DNA of 49,482 bases from an uncultured Pelagibacteraceae bacterium (GCA_902572225.1 CACGFJ010000005.1:1-49482), one strand, 5' to 3'. Counted from the first letter of the stretch, positions 19,547 through 29,487 are shown. Notes: generated by a model from the sequence alone, not told the origin. A program made the numbers and translations.

Positions 19547-21428
19547 GAATTACAATTTATCAGTATTTACTTTTCTGCTTTTACTTTTGTGCACTTTTTC
19601 ATTATCAGCAGATTTAACATTAAATAATAAATTGTTTTGGTTTGTTGTATTTATTTTTAATATTCTGTTTTTCCAAATTAATATTAAATTAAAAAGTTTA
19701 ATCATAGGTATTATTGCAATAGGCACGATTTATATTCAGCTTATTTTTAATCAGTATGTGTTTTCAGAGGAATTTTTCCTAAACTGTTTAGCAATATTAT
19801 TGATCATGAAGTTTTCAGAATTAAAAAATAAAGATAACAAACTTTCATTCAGCTTGATTTGTTTAATAATATCTGTTGCAAGCCTCATCAAAGGCCAAGA
19901 TATACTAAGCACTTTATTAAGTTTTACTATCGTAATACTGGTCATAATAAATATGTATCTAATTCAGCAAAAGGAATTGTTGGATTTTAATATAAAAAAC
20001 GTTTTTAAATATTTAGGATTTGGATTAAGTATTTTCCCATTTATTATTATATTTTACTTAGTTTTCCCACGTGCAGAAATAAATTTTAGACTATTCAATC
20101 CAGCTTCAAGCTCTTTAGGTATTCCAGATAGTATTAATCTTGGATCTTTCAGTGAGTTTTCAAATTCTGATGAGGATGTTTTTACCCTTATAAATGACAA
20201 TTTTAAAAAGGAAGAGCTCTATTTTAGGGTTAAAATTTTTGATTATATGGAGGAAGATAAATCTTGGAGACCGTCTTCAAGTTACTATTTATTTGATAAA
20301 TATAAATCATCTTTTAAAGTTAAGGATGGCAAGGAACTTAATCAAACCTATCAGGTAATTTTAGAACCCTTTAAAAAGAAATGGATTCCAAGTTTAAAAA
20401 ACTCAAAATTAATCTCTAATAATATTGAAATATCAGAAGATTATTTTAATCAAATTTATATTAGCAGAGATTTAATTGATCGAAAAAAACAAATAAGTTT
20501 TAAAAGATATAAAACTAATTATTATTTAGGAGAGGATCTAAAAAACTATTATACAAAAACTCCATCCAATATATCAAATAGACTTCAAAAATGGGTATTA
20601 AATAACAACACTTCAACACCGAAAGAATTTTTAAATAAGCTATATAATAATTTTTCTGATGGATCTTACTATTATAATTTAAGTCCTCAAAATTTTTCTG
20701 GAAATAATTATGAAAACTTTTTCTTTGATCTTAAAGAAGGGTATTGCGAATATTATGCTGGAACATTTGTTCTTCTTGCAAGACTTGCAAATATACCAAG
20801 TAGAATTGTAACAGGTTATTATGGAGGTGAATTAAATGATGTAGGGGATTTTTACAAATTCAAACAAAAAGATACGCATGCATGGGCAGAAGTTTGGCTA
20901 GATGATAAAGGTTGGGTAAGAATAGATCCAACAAGAGCCATTCCTGATAGTAATGTTAGAAACACACTTAATAATATTTTCTCAAATAAACAATTTGCAT
21001 CTAAAAGTTTGTTTTCATCTAATTTTTTTAAAAAAATGAGTTATTACTTTAATTATGCTGATTTTGTATGGACTCAGCATTTATTATCATATGATGATAA
21101 TGAGAGAAAAAACTTTATTAAAGAATTGTTAAATCTTAACTTTTCTAAAATATACATTTGGGTATTTGTACCTTTATTTTTATTTTTAATATTTAAATTA
21201 TTATTCAATTTAAATAGTAAAAATATAATGAGATTTTATTTATATTTAATTTTAATTGGAAAAAGAAAAAAATTTAAAATATTAAAATCTGATACAATTC
21301 AACAAATTTATTTAAAGTTACCAGAAATACAAAAAAGTAAATATAATAAATTTTTTAAAGCATTTGAAATCAATAAATATTCAAACATAAACTTTAGTAT
21401 TATTAAATCTTTTAAATCAATTTTTTAG
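19533..21428 (+). CDS. Membrane-bound transglutaminase-like protease (TgpA / DUF3488 type)
   Basis: Membrane protein of 631 residues. The N-terminal 170 residues are about six membrane helices (DUF3488-like). An extracytoplasmic transglutaminase-core domain follows, with the catalytic triad C405 (EGYCEYYAG), H449 (DTHAWAEVW) and D465 (RIDPTRA). A further membrane helix lies near 540-560, with a cytoplasmic tail. This is the TgpA plan. ATG 19533 is preferred to the TTG at 19527. The family is linked to envelope integrity, but its substrates are unknown. The 3' end overlaps the end of the convergent barrel-protein gene by 12 bases. Confidence 0.88.
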   Translation: MLKIKNYNLSVFTFLLLLLCTFSLSADLTLNNKLFWFVVFIFNILFFQINIKLKSLIIGIIAIGTIYIQLIFNQYVFSEEFFLNCLAILLIMKFSELKNKDNKLSFSLICLIISVASLIKGQDILSTLLSFTIVILVIINMYLIQQKELLDFNIKNVFKYLGFGLSIFPFIIIFYLVFPRAEINFRLFNPASSSLGIPDSINLGSFSEFSNSDEDVFTLINDNFKKEELYFRVKIFDYMEEDKSWRPSSSYYLFDKYKSSFKVKDGKELNQTYQVILEPFKKKWIPSLKNSKLISNNIEISEDYFNQIYISRDLIDRKKQISFKRYKTNYYLGEDLKNYYTKTPSNISNRLQKWVLNNNTSTPKEFLNKLYNNFSDGSYYYNLSPQNFSGNNYENFFFDLKEGYCEYYAGTFVLLARLANIPSRIVTGYYGGELNDVGDFYKFKQKDTHAWAEVWLDDKGWVRIDPTRAIPDSNVRNTLNNIFSNKQFASKSLFSSNFFKKMSYYFNYADFVWTQHLLSYDDNERKNFIKELLNLNFSKIYIWVFVPLFLFLIFKLLFNLNSKNIMRFYLYLILIGKRKKFKILKSDTIQQIYLKLPEIQKSKYNKFFKAFEINKYSNINFSIIKSFKSIF

Positions 21429-24065
21429 TAAAAGATTTCTCTCTGTTTTGAGTTTATTGTTTTCTTTAATCAATTGAATAATCATTTCTTTCATTATTCT
21501 ATTCTCTTCAACTGCTCTACCAGTTATCTCAGCTAGTCTCTCATTTTCTCTAGCTAATTGTAATTGATCAAATAATTTTTCTAGTTCTGGATCAATAGGT
21601 AGACCCTCTATTTTTTTGCCAATATTATTCTGAATTACTTTCGTTAATGAAATACTTACTTGGCTGTCTTTAAGTCCATTTTGTTCATTAAATTCAACAT
21701 TAAAGTTTAGGCCAAAATTATCAGTATTTTTGCTGATATTTAAACCAGCTTTTACTGCTAAATCATCATCCATATAATGGGCCATGTCTTTTCTTTCACC
21801 ATCTGCAACAATGTCAATTTTTTTACTCAAAGTTTGATTTAAAGCTAGTCCTGTATATGGTTTAAGCACAAAGCCATTTTCAAAAGATTTTGAATATTCA
21901 ACGTTAAATCCACCTGATAATACTTGATCCACTGCATCATCAACAGAAAGATCTCCATCTGTAAAAGATGTTAGATAAGTTGGAAGTCTTCTTAGACCAT
22001 ATTTACCATCCACTTCAATATTTAAACTTTGACTGCTATCTATCTCAAATTCTCTTGAAGCTTTATAATTTACAGCAGCAAACTGACCTAGATTTTCTTT
22101 CAAAATTATTTGTTGTGTTTCAGTTTCAAGATCTAAATATTTATTTTGTGTTAATCCCACTATTGAAACTACAGAAAATTTAAATTTTTCATATCCGCTT
22201 TCTTTTTTTATGCCAACAGCCAAGTTTTCACTATCTAAAGCTTCGCCATTATTAAATTTTGCTTGCTGACTTGAATAACTTAGGAAGGGTGTAAAGTTAT
22301 CATTTTCAATTTCAAAGTCTCCAGTAACTCCTATTGTTGCATTTTTATAAATATTATCTCTTTTTTTTACAGAATAATATGCACTAGATTTTTTTTCTTC
22401 TGAAACCGAATTAAAAATATCATTTAAATTAGATAAAAATATTTCTGATCTATATTTTTTATTATGGCTATCAATATCTAGATCTTCACCATAAACATAT
22501 AAGAAACCATTTGTTTCTGAATTATCTGCATCTGCATCGCTGTTGCTATCTAATATTTCATAGGTATCATTTCCACAAAGATTATCTGTGACAACCATAT
22601 TTGTCTTATTATGAATTTCTATTTTTTGATCTTTTGAAATACTGCAATCTAATGTCATGGTAGTATTGGTACTATTTAATTCAATTTCACCAACATATGT
22701 ACCTTCACCTTTGGTAACTATTTCTAATCCTGTATTATTTGAATTTGCCATTACAATAGAATTGTCACCCCCCGAAATAGTTCCCGAATTATTAATTGTT
22801 AAGCCATTAAAGTTTTTATTGGCATGATAATCTCCAATTTTAATTCCATCTGCATCACCAGTAGCTGCGCTAATAGTTCCAAAATTGTTTAGAACGACAT
22901 TTTCACCAGCTTCCACAGATGTTGAGTCGTTTCCAAATCCAATTCCAAAGTGATTTTGATTATGATCACCTGTTGAAGTAATCGTACCATGATTATTTAT
23001 GGTAAGGTTCTTTGTTCTACCAGCTCCAATAGCAGCTGTTGATGATTTTATTGTTCCAGTATTGTCGATAGTTGTTCCACCAGTGTTTCTAGCTATTTGT
23101 ATTGCTGCTCCAAACGCTGATTCAATTGTGCCACTATTAGTAATGGTGTGAGCAGCATCACTATCTCCTTGTCTATCAATAAGAACCGTTCCTGTATTAG
23201 AACCTGTATTTGTTGAGCTGATTGTTCCTGAATTTGTAAATGTTACTCCAGAGCACTCTCTACAATAAATAGTATTTCTATCTGAAGTTATTGTTCCACG
23301 ATTATCTATTGTAATATTTGATCCATATTCAGTTAGTATACCATATCTACCTGCACTCTCGATTGTTCCTCCCTCATAATTTATAATTTCACTGTTCGTA
23401 AGATATTTTGCGATAATTGGGTTATTACCTGATGTAGATTTGATTGTTCCTCCATCATAGTTATAAATTTTAACACCTCGACTTCGTGGGTTTCCTCCTG
23501 CTCCAGTGCCTAACAAAATTGTTCCTTGTGTTGCACTAATCATACCGTGATTATGCAATATTAGCCCAACTTCAGTAGAGCCCGAGGATGATAAACTAGA
23601 TTGACAATTTTCATTATTACCAGCCTTATCACACCAACCAACATTTCGACCCTCAATCGCATTTCCTGCTTCAGCGCTAATAGTGGCACCTGTATTGTTT
23701 GTGATTGTTATATTTTCTGCGTAATCTATATAAATCCCTTCATTATTGTCTGAGTTGATAGTTCCATTATTTGTTATTGTTGTATTTAAAGATGATTCAG
23801 CATGAATTGCTTTTTGCTTATTAGTTCCATCTTCTGTTTCAATTGTTCCGTCATTTGTAATCTGAACTCCCGTTTCATCCTCTAGATCAACAGCTTTATG
23901 ATCATTGTAAGTAATTGAACCAGCAGAAGTAACATTTAAAATATCATCATCTGCACATGCTAATTGGTTCGTTGATGCACTAGCAATTGTTGTTAAACAT
24001 GGACCAGCATAGCTTATTGATGTAAATAAAAAAAAGAAGACAATGCTAAGTAAAATCTTTTTCAT
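21417..24065 (-). CDS. Autotransporter-like surface protein with C-terminal coiled coil
   Basis: Predicted outer-membrane protein of 882 residues: signal peptide (to about 20, SYAG), beta-helix passenger (about 25-500) with many ITNNGTI/ITNSGTIES-type rungs and a few cysteines, a linker, then a beta-barrel-like region (about 575-815). Unlike ordinary autotransporters it does not end at the barrel: about 63 charged residues (820-882) follow with heptad-like Leu/Ile spacing (ENERLAEITGRAVEENRI). If the barrel is real this tail would lie in the periplasm. The gene starts 15 bases after pilY1 and appears to be the last gene of the pilus operon. The barrel call is by general pattern and is less certain than for the 15166 gene. 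Confidence 0.72.
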   Translation of the reverse strand: MKKILLSIVFFFLFTSISYAGPCLTTIASASTNQLACADDDILNVTSAGSITYNDHKAVDLEDETGVQITNDGTIETEDGTNKQKAIHAESSLNTTITNNGTINSDNNEGIYIDYAENITITNNTGATISAEAGNAIEGRNVGWCDKAGNNENCQSSLSSSGSTEVGLILHNHGMISATQGTILLGTGAGGNPRSRGVKIYNYDGGTIKSTSGNNPIIAKYLTNSEIINYEGGTIESAGRYGILTEYGSNITIDNRGTITSDRNTIYCRECSGVTFTNSGTISSTNTGSNTGTVLIDRQGDSDAAHTITNSGTIESAFGAAIQIARNTGGTTIDNTGTIKSSTAAIGAGRTKNLTINNHGTITSTGDHNQNHFGIGFGNDSTSVEAGENVVLNNFGTISAATGDADGIKIGDYHANKNFNGLTINNSGTISGGDNSIVMANSNNTGLEIVTKGEGTYVGEIELNSTNTTMTLDCSISKDQKIEIHNKTNMVVTDNLCGNDTYEILDSNSDADADNSETNGFLYVYGEDLDIDSHNKKYRSEIFLSNLNDIFNSVSEEKKSSAYYSVKKRDNIYKNATIGVTGDFEIENDNFTPFLSYSSQQAKFNNGEALDSENLAVGIKKESGYEKFKFSVVSIVGLTQNKYLDLETETQQIILKENLGQFAAVNYKASREFEIDSSQSLNIEVDGKYGLRRLPTYLTSFTDGDLSVDDAVDQVLSGGFNVEYSKSFENGFVLKPYTGLALNQTLSKKIDIVADGERKDMAHYMDDDLAVKAGLNISKNTDNFGLNFNVEFNEQNGLKDSQVSISLTKVIQNNIGKKIEGLPIDPELEKLFDQLQLARENERLAEITGRAVEENRIMKEMIIQLIKENNKLKTERNLLLKN
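21420..21608 (-). other. C-terminal coiled-coil extension of the barrel protein
   Basis: Encodes about residues 820-882. Glu, Lys, Arg and Asn alternate with regularly spaced Leu/Ile, there is no proline after the first few residues, and the last residues are RNLLLKN. Predicted amphipathic helix or coiled coil attached after the last barrel strand. Confidence 0.65.
22760..23900 (-). repeat. Coding repeats of the second beta-helix passenger
   Basis: Roughly fifteen to twenty degenerate rungs with the pattern (T/I)-I-x-N-x-G-T-I, of varying length. This is a protein-level repeat of the same style as in the 15166 gene. The DNA is not identical between units. Confidence 0.7.
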
Positions 24066-24080
24066 TAAAGATTAAGATTA

Positions 24081-27000
24081 TTAATAGTTATGTCTCCAAG
24101 AACTTCTATATATTCCAGTTTGACCTTGTCCTGCTTGAAGAGTTACTAAGTCTTTTTTGTTACCTGTAGATTGTCCAGCAATGTTTGCAAATAATTTATC
24201 GGCAAATACTACAATTTTAGATAAAACACCTTGTCCAACATAAGCACATTTATTTGATTTACCCATAGTTTGATTTAATTGAGAAGAAGTATTAGTTCCA
24301 CACTCATCATCAACACCACAAATATATGCATTACCCAAGCTACATTTGTTAACTGATTTTGTTGGCTCATAAACTGGGAAGTAAGCAGTTCCTTTATATA
24401 CCGTTGGCTCTGCTGTTATTTTTGCAAAATCTTTTAGAACAATGTACCAACCTTTGTCTGCATTCTGAGGACATTTAGATCCAGTAGTATCATTCGTTGT
24501 ATTTTTACACTTAGTTATATCATCAGCTTTTGTAGGTTTAGCAATTTCTCTATATAAAGGATAATCTTTATCTCTTATTCCTAGAAGATAGTTTTCTACC
24601 CCACGTGTTGTATCATTAATCCTTTCATAGTCTCCTGTACCTGCAAACAACCATAATTCATTTGTTGTACCACCTATTGTTGCGTCCATAGAATGATACA
24701 TGTATCTACCATTTGTTTTATTTGAACCAGCGGTAAATAAAGTTGTGCTATCAAAAATTTTAACTCTGTTTCCAAGACCATCATCTGATAAGTTTGATAA
24801 ATTAAATTTAGTTATTTTACCTTCTAGGTCACTTAAATATAATAAACCTCCAGTAAATGTAATTCCAGTTGCAGTATCTGGTGTAATTAAAACAGGAGAT
24901 CCTGGTGTTGAATTAACGATATCACTTGATGCTAAATCTTCTATTTCAATTACTTTGTAAAGACTTCCTGGATTAGATGAATCTTCTAAATTGATTATTG
25001 TTAAGTTTGAACCAACACCTTCAAATTGTGTTCCATATCCTCCACCCATTGCTGCAACATAAACATCATCTTCTATGTTTGTATCACCAGCACCGTTGTT
25101 TGGAATTCTAAATATTCTTGGATCAGACCATGTCTCTCCGAGTAGACTATAATCGTACATATCATGAGGAGCTTGAACTCCAGTCGCTTTAGCTCCTGAC
25201 TTAATAGTAAATCCTACTTCTGAAGATTCTATGTCTGGATGAGCTGAATATTTTATAGATTGTGCAAAGTTTATAATAGTATCATTAGCAGAATCAGTGC
25301 TTACAGTAAAATTAGTATAATTCTTACCATTTTTAATAATCCTTATATCGTTCTTAGAAATTCCTTGTACTGGGAAAGTCCAAGATTTTCCTTCATAACA
25401 ATAATTATCTTCATTATTTGCGCATTTTTTCTTGCTAGCGTCAACTCCAGAACCATTAAAGTCATCGTTATAATTATCCGCAACTTTTATTGATTGTCCC
25501 ATTGCAGCCAAAGAATAAGACCTAGCAATATAATCAAATGTTGAAACAACTTGATTATGATCCATTTTGTAAATTCTGTTATTAATAATATCGTTATATA
25601 TAGAGTATAGGTGCAAAGGCTTTAAAGGATTAGTTACATCTAATACACTAAATCCAGGACCACCTCTTCCATATGGAACAAATAATATCGTATGCCATTT
25701 TTTTGATGTTCCAAGTGGACTTTTGAAATACATGTCATGGACTACTATTGAACCATCTACTCCAAATACAGCATTAGTTCCTCCTTGGCCTGGTTGGTTC
25801 AAATTAGTATTCATCACATTTGGTAAATTAGGGGCTAATAATGGTGGAACAAAACCCCATTCCTCTTTACCAGTCTTAGCATCAAACGCATGTAGTATTC
25901 CACTGTTTGATCCTGCATAAATTATTTCTTTTCTACTTGCCAATGATGCTGCCCATGCATCATAACCTTTTAATTTTCTGTAATATGCTTCTTGGTTTGT
26001 TGAAACAAATGCAGTTTCAGCAGACGGAGCACCAACTACAACTAATTGAGAATGATAAATATCTCCTAAAGGATTTTTTCTAGTCTCTGTTAATTTACAA
26101 TCTGAATCATAATCAAAATAATCTTGTCCTCTTACAAAGTTTATTAAACCTTTTAGATCGTCAGATGTTCCATCAATTACACCAGGGGAATTAGCACATC
26201 TTCTATTATTAGTAGAACCATCTGCATTATTACTATCTCTATGATAATCAAGAATATCATTAGCATAAATTGCAATTAAATTTCCAATTGCAGTCGCATT
26301 TGAATCTCTAAAGTTATTGTAATCTGCTTTATAATCTGTTGTTGGAATTACACTCCAAATTTTTCTTTTTGCCGGGGCTGGCATTTGGTCAACTGCTGAC
26401 CAATTACCTTTATCTTTTGTATCAAGTGAGCCGTCAGGATTTATTTTTGTTCTGGTAATAGTTCCAGCCCATTCTTTATTTTGTCTATAATCAAATTGTG
26501 CTTGATACATTGATCCACCTTGTTCAATTGTGGCTGTAATTGCAGGTGCTGTAAATGAAAGTTTTGAGGCAATGATTTGTGAGATTGCAGCTTTTAATTG
26601 GGTTTTTAAAGACTCAGCTGTTGTTGCAACAATTGCTTTTGATGTTCCTCCAGCATTAGCAAGCTGATTAAAGTTTCTAAGTCCACTGCTACTAATTCCT
26701 GTTCCAAAAGCCACAGTAAACGTTTTTATTTTATGTTGCTGAAATAAATTCCTTGCTTTGGACATAGCCCTGCTATGATTGTACCAATCTCCATCTCCAA
26801 TAACTAATACGTAACTATTTTGACATGGTGAGTTTTTATCTACTGGTGAATAAGTTCCATTTAGATAATACTGTTGTGCAATTTTCATAAATGCATCAGC
26901 ATCAGTCCCGCCTCCAGGGTTTACAGAATTAATCATTTTAGCAATTGCAGCAGCACCGCCTTTATAGATTGGAACTCTTAAGCAATTTAAACCGTTACAT

Positions 27001-28208
27001 GGGGAAGCTTTTCCTGTTCCTGTCTTTATATTTCCTCCACTCCACCTAGAAAAACCCGCGGTACCATGTGCCCAATGAGCAAAACCATAATCAACACCAG
27101 ATGTTAAAGAAGCATCTGTTACCAACGAAAATATAGCGGAATGTGCTGCCTGCATCCTAGTTTGTGGAGCTCCTCCAAAATTTTGTATCCATGTTCCATT
27201 TGAATCGAAAACTTGAACTGAACCTTTGTTTAAGTCTGCTGCTAGCAATAAGTTATTTCCATCATCCCAACCTAATCCCCAAGGATAATAAAAGAATGTT
27301 GCAGATGCAGAGCTATTTGATCTACTTCTACTACCAAATCTAGTTGTTGAACTTATAGATGTAAGACTACTATTCATTGTCAATTTTTCCATTCGGCTGT
27401 TGTTCCAAGATAGTGTCCATAATTCTTGGTTATTATTAGGATTGAACTGAAGACCAGTAAAACTTCCAGAATTATAAATCATAGTTGAATATCCACTTGT
27501 ATTCGGACATTTGTGGTTATGTGTACTTAATTGAAACGTATATAAACGATTGTATCTTGAGTAGACTATTTTATTTCCAGAAATTGCAGCACCAAATGAA
27601 TAAGCCATATTGATGTTTGTACTACAATTATAAATCGTTCCAGTTGAAAGATTTATTGTTTTATAACCCCATGAACCACCTACATATAAATAACCCGTAC
27701 TTTTATCTATTGTCATATTGTATGGATAAATACCAAGGGAGTATTTCTTCAAACATCTACCATCACTCGCTCGTATGGCCACAACTGCTTTTTCCCAATA
27801 TGCTGTTGTGTAATAAACATCGTTATAAGTTTCTCCACTATATGAATAAGATGTTCTGCAATTTGAATTACCTTCGTATGTTCTATTCCCTTTTCCAGAA
27901 ACACCTTTATTTCCAAATCCTGTATCTAGAGTTTTAGAACCATATAGAAATTTTTTCACACCATCTCTATTATATTGTGATACTAGAACATCGCCATTGC
28001 TATCAGCATCAGCATCGTATGGGTAACGCATACTTGCAGTACCACCACTCATTCTCCATCCCATACTTCCAGATTTATCCAACATTATTAAAACATTGGC
28101 AGGTACATCACCAATTCCAGATCCTGGAGGAAGTGCTTTTGAAAAAGCTTGATTTGATAAAGCAAATAAAAACAAAATAAATGAATAAATAAAATTTTTT
28201 ATTTTCAT
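24081..28208 (-). CDS. pilY1: PilY1/PilC-like pilus tip adhesin with vWA split by a propeller
   Basis: Predicted tip-associated adhesin and pilus-assembly factor of 1375 residues with a signal peptide (to about 23). A von Willebrand A domain begins with MIDAS D44-K-S-G-S48, then is interrupted by about 280 residues of NHL-like propeller (about 65-345; for example DADADSNGDVLVSQ and the closing GWDDGNNLLLAADLNKGSVQ). It resumes with the first helix at 350 and the remaining MIDAS residues T435 and D472. The PilY1-type C-terminal propeller occupies about 700-1375 (DAKTGKEEWGFVPP, the GGGYGTQFEG stretch). It overlaps the upstream unknown gene by four bases and sits in the order pilV-pilW-pilX-X-pilY1 typical of T4a pili. 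Confidence 0.88.
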   Translation of the reverse strand: MKIKNFIYSFILFLFALSNQAFSKALPPGSGIGDVPANVLIMLDKSGSMGWRMSGGTASMRYPYDADADSNGDVLVSQYNRDGVKKFLYGSKTLDTGFGNKGVSGKGNRTYEGNSNCRTSYSYSGETYNDVYYTTAYWEKAVVAIRASDGRCLKKYSLGIYPYNMTIDKSTGYLYVGGSWGYKTINLSTGTIYNCSTNINMAYSFGAAISGNKIVYSRYNRLYTFQLSTHNHKCPNTSGYSTMIYNSGSFTGLQFNPNNNQELWTLSWNNSRMEKLTMNSSLTSISSTTRFGSRSRSNSSASATFFYYPWGLGWDDGNNLLLAADLNKGSVQVFDSNGTWIQNFGGAPQTRMQAAHSAIFSLVTDASLTSGVDYGFAHWAHGTAGFSRWSGGNIKTGTGKASPCNGLNCLRVPIYKGGAAAIAKMINSVNPGGGTDADAFMKIAQQYYLNGTYSPVDKNSPCQNSYVLVIGDGDWYNHSRAMSKARNLFQQHKIKTFTVAFGTGISSSGLRNFNQLANAGGTSKAIVATTAESLKTQLKAAISQIIASKLSFTAPAITATIEQGGSMYQAQFDYRQNKEWAGTITRTKINPDGSLDTKDKGNWSAVDQMPAPAKRKIWSVIPTTDYKADYNNFRDSNATAIGNLIAIYANDILDYHRDSNNADGSTNNRRCANSPGVIDGTSDDLKGLINFVRGQDYFDYDSDCKLTETRKNPLGDIYHSQLVVVGAPSAETAFVSTNQEAYYRKLKGYDAWAASLASRKEIIYAGSNSGILHAFDAKTGKEEWGFVPPLLAPNLPNVMNTNLNQPGQGGTNAVFGVDGSIVVHDMYFKSPLGTSKKWHTILFVPYGRGGPGFSVLDVTNPLKPLHLYSIYNDIINNRIYKMDHNQVVSTFDYIARSYSLAAMGQSIKVADNYNDDFNGSGVDASKKKCANNEDNYCYEGKSWTFPVQGISKNDIRIIKNGKNYTNFTVSTDSANDTIINFAQSIKYSAHPDIESSEVGFTIKSGAKATGVQAPHDMYDYSLLGETWSDPRIFRIPNNGAGDTNIEDDVYVAAMGGGYGTQFEGVGSNLTIINLEDSSNPGSLYKVIEIEDLASSDIVNSTPGSPVLITPDTATGITFTGGLLYLSDLEGKITKFNLSNLSDDGLGNRVKIFDSTTLFTAGSNKTNGRYMYHSMDATIGGTTNELWLFAGTGDYERINDTTRGVENYLLGIRDKDYPLYREIAKPTKADDITKCKNTTNDTTGSKCPQNADKGWYIVLKDFAKITAEPTVYKGTAYFPVYEPTKSVNKCSLGNAYICGVDDECGTNTSSQLNQTMGKSNKCAYVGQGVLSKIVVFADKLFANIAGQSTGNKKDLVTLQAGQGQTGIYRSSWRHNY

Positions 28209-28744
28209 TGACTATCCTTCATTACTTGCATTTCCATATCTTGCATATATTTCATTAATTTTTCATCTAGTTTAGGAGTTGAGATATAAATTTGTTCGTC
28301 AATAACTCCTTGGTCATTAGGTATACGTTGATAAACTATAAATTTATTTGATTTGTCTACTATCTCATAACCAGTAAATGATTTGGGATTTTGTGTCGTA
28401 TCAAATTGACCATAATTTTTCTTCATATAATTCATCAGGGTAAGTTTTTCAGAAACAGAGTTTGTTTCATCATTTAGAGCAATTAAATTAATTGCGATTA
28501 ATTCATCATTTAAAAATTTGTATTCAATAGCAATATCTTTTAAATTTTGTTCAGGACAAATGTCTTCAGCTAATATTCCATAAAAATCTAAATTTCCATA
28601 TTCTCCAGGTAATGGTGCACCAACAATTTCCTTTGATTCAAACTCTGCTCTTTTAACACCAAGCTCAGCTTTAAAGTTACATGCAGAATATGAGTATGTA
28701 ATAGATAAAATTAAAATTAATATAATTTTAGTTATTAATTTCAT
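28205..28744 (-). CDS. Unknown secreted protein in pilus operon
   Basis: I do not recognise this 179-residue protein. It begins with a clear signal peptide (about 1-21, ITYSYSA); C22 directly follows, but the preceding residues (SYSA) do not make a good lipobox. A second Cys lies near residue 63, so a disulfide is possible. The rest is a soluble alpha/beta-like sequence ending in a Met-rich helix (KYMQDMEMQVMKD). It lies between pilX and pilY1 and overlaps pilY1 by four bases, so it is probably translated together with PilY1 and may be a periplasmic partner or chaperone of it. That role is inferred from position only. Confidence 0.7.
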   Translation of the reverse strand: MKLITKIILILILSITYSYSACNFKAELGVKRAEFESKEIVGAPLPGEYGNLDFYGILAEDICPEQNLKDIAIEYKFLNDELIAINLIALNDETNSVSEKLTLMNYMKKNYGQFDTTQNPKSFTGYEIVDKSNKFIVYQRIPNDQGVIDEQIYISTPKLDEKLMKYMQDMEMQVMKDSQ

Positions 28745-28803
28745 AAATTAATTATACCTTATTTTTAAAGATAATTTATTTCTAAAAACCATTTTAGACA
28801 TAT

Positions 28804-29487
28804 TTATTTTGGAAGCACAACAACGCTTTCAAGCGCAACCACCATTGGATCTTTTTCTTTTTTAATGCCACACCCGTAAACTCTATAAGCCATACCGTCA
28901 TTTCCTGTGTTATTTGCACCTTTTTTAACGCTAGACCCAGAGCCTCTATAAGGAGCTGATCCAATTCTAGTTACAAAAAATTGATAATAATATTTTAATA
29001 ATTTTTGGGCCTCTTCTTTTTCAACTGTTCCGCCTTTTGAGGAAAAACTATCTCTTATTATTACTCCAAAGTTCCAGCTCTCAGCTGTAACAACTTTAAG
29101 GCTGTCTTTATCTATTTCTGAAAATGAGTTGTAACAGATAGTACTTGGACTTAAATAATCATCTCTCCCAATAGATCTTGAGTTATAATTTTTTTGCGTC
29201 ATATTTCCTGTGTACTTAGATGTTTGATTTGCTGGCAAATTTCTTTTTGCTGTATCTCTTTTATGAGTAGAAGTATTCCAAGGTCCAAGGAACTGATTAA
29301 GAATATAACGTTCACCTTCCAATAAAGCGGTTTCAGCAACATAAAAAGTTTGTTGATAATCTTCACTTCTATTATTACTTTGATGATCACCTGCCGAAAT
29401 AACTATCAATGCTCCACCCATCAAAGACATAACAAGCATTAATACCAATGATAAAACTAATGCAAAACCTTTTTCATTTTTTCTCAT
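28804..29487 (-). CDS. pilX: Minor pilin, PilX-like
   Basis: Predicted minor pilin of the tip-priming complex. It has 227 residues. The N-terminus is KNEKG followed by FALVLSLVLMLVMSLMGGALIVIS, matching the PilX N-terminal domain: a short basic leader, a Gly cleavage site and a long hydrophobic helix without Glu at position 5, as in the PilX/GspK group. The globular part has few cysteines. It shares one base with pilW upstream and is separated by 59 bases from the next gene. Confidence 0.82.
   Translation of the reverse strand: MRKNEKGFALVLSLVLMLVMSLMGGALIVISAGDHQSNNRSEDYQQTFYVAETALLEGERYILNQFLGPWNTSTHKRDTAKRNLPANQTSKYTGNMTQKNYNSRSIGRDDYLSPSTICYNSFSEIDKDSLKVVTAESWNFGVIIRDSFSSKGGTVEKEEAQKLLKYYYQFFVTRIGSAPYRGSGSSVKKGANNTGNDGMAYRVYGCGIKKEKDPMVVALESVVVLPK

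Noticed and set aside
24700-24960. Plus-strand open frames inside pilY1
   Set aside because: They are unrelated to any recognised protein and lie wholly inside a strong minus-strand gene with clear domain content.
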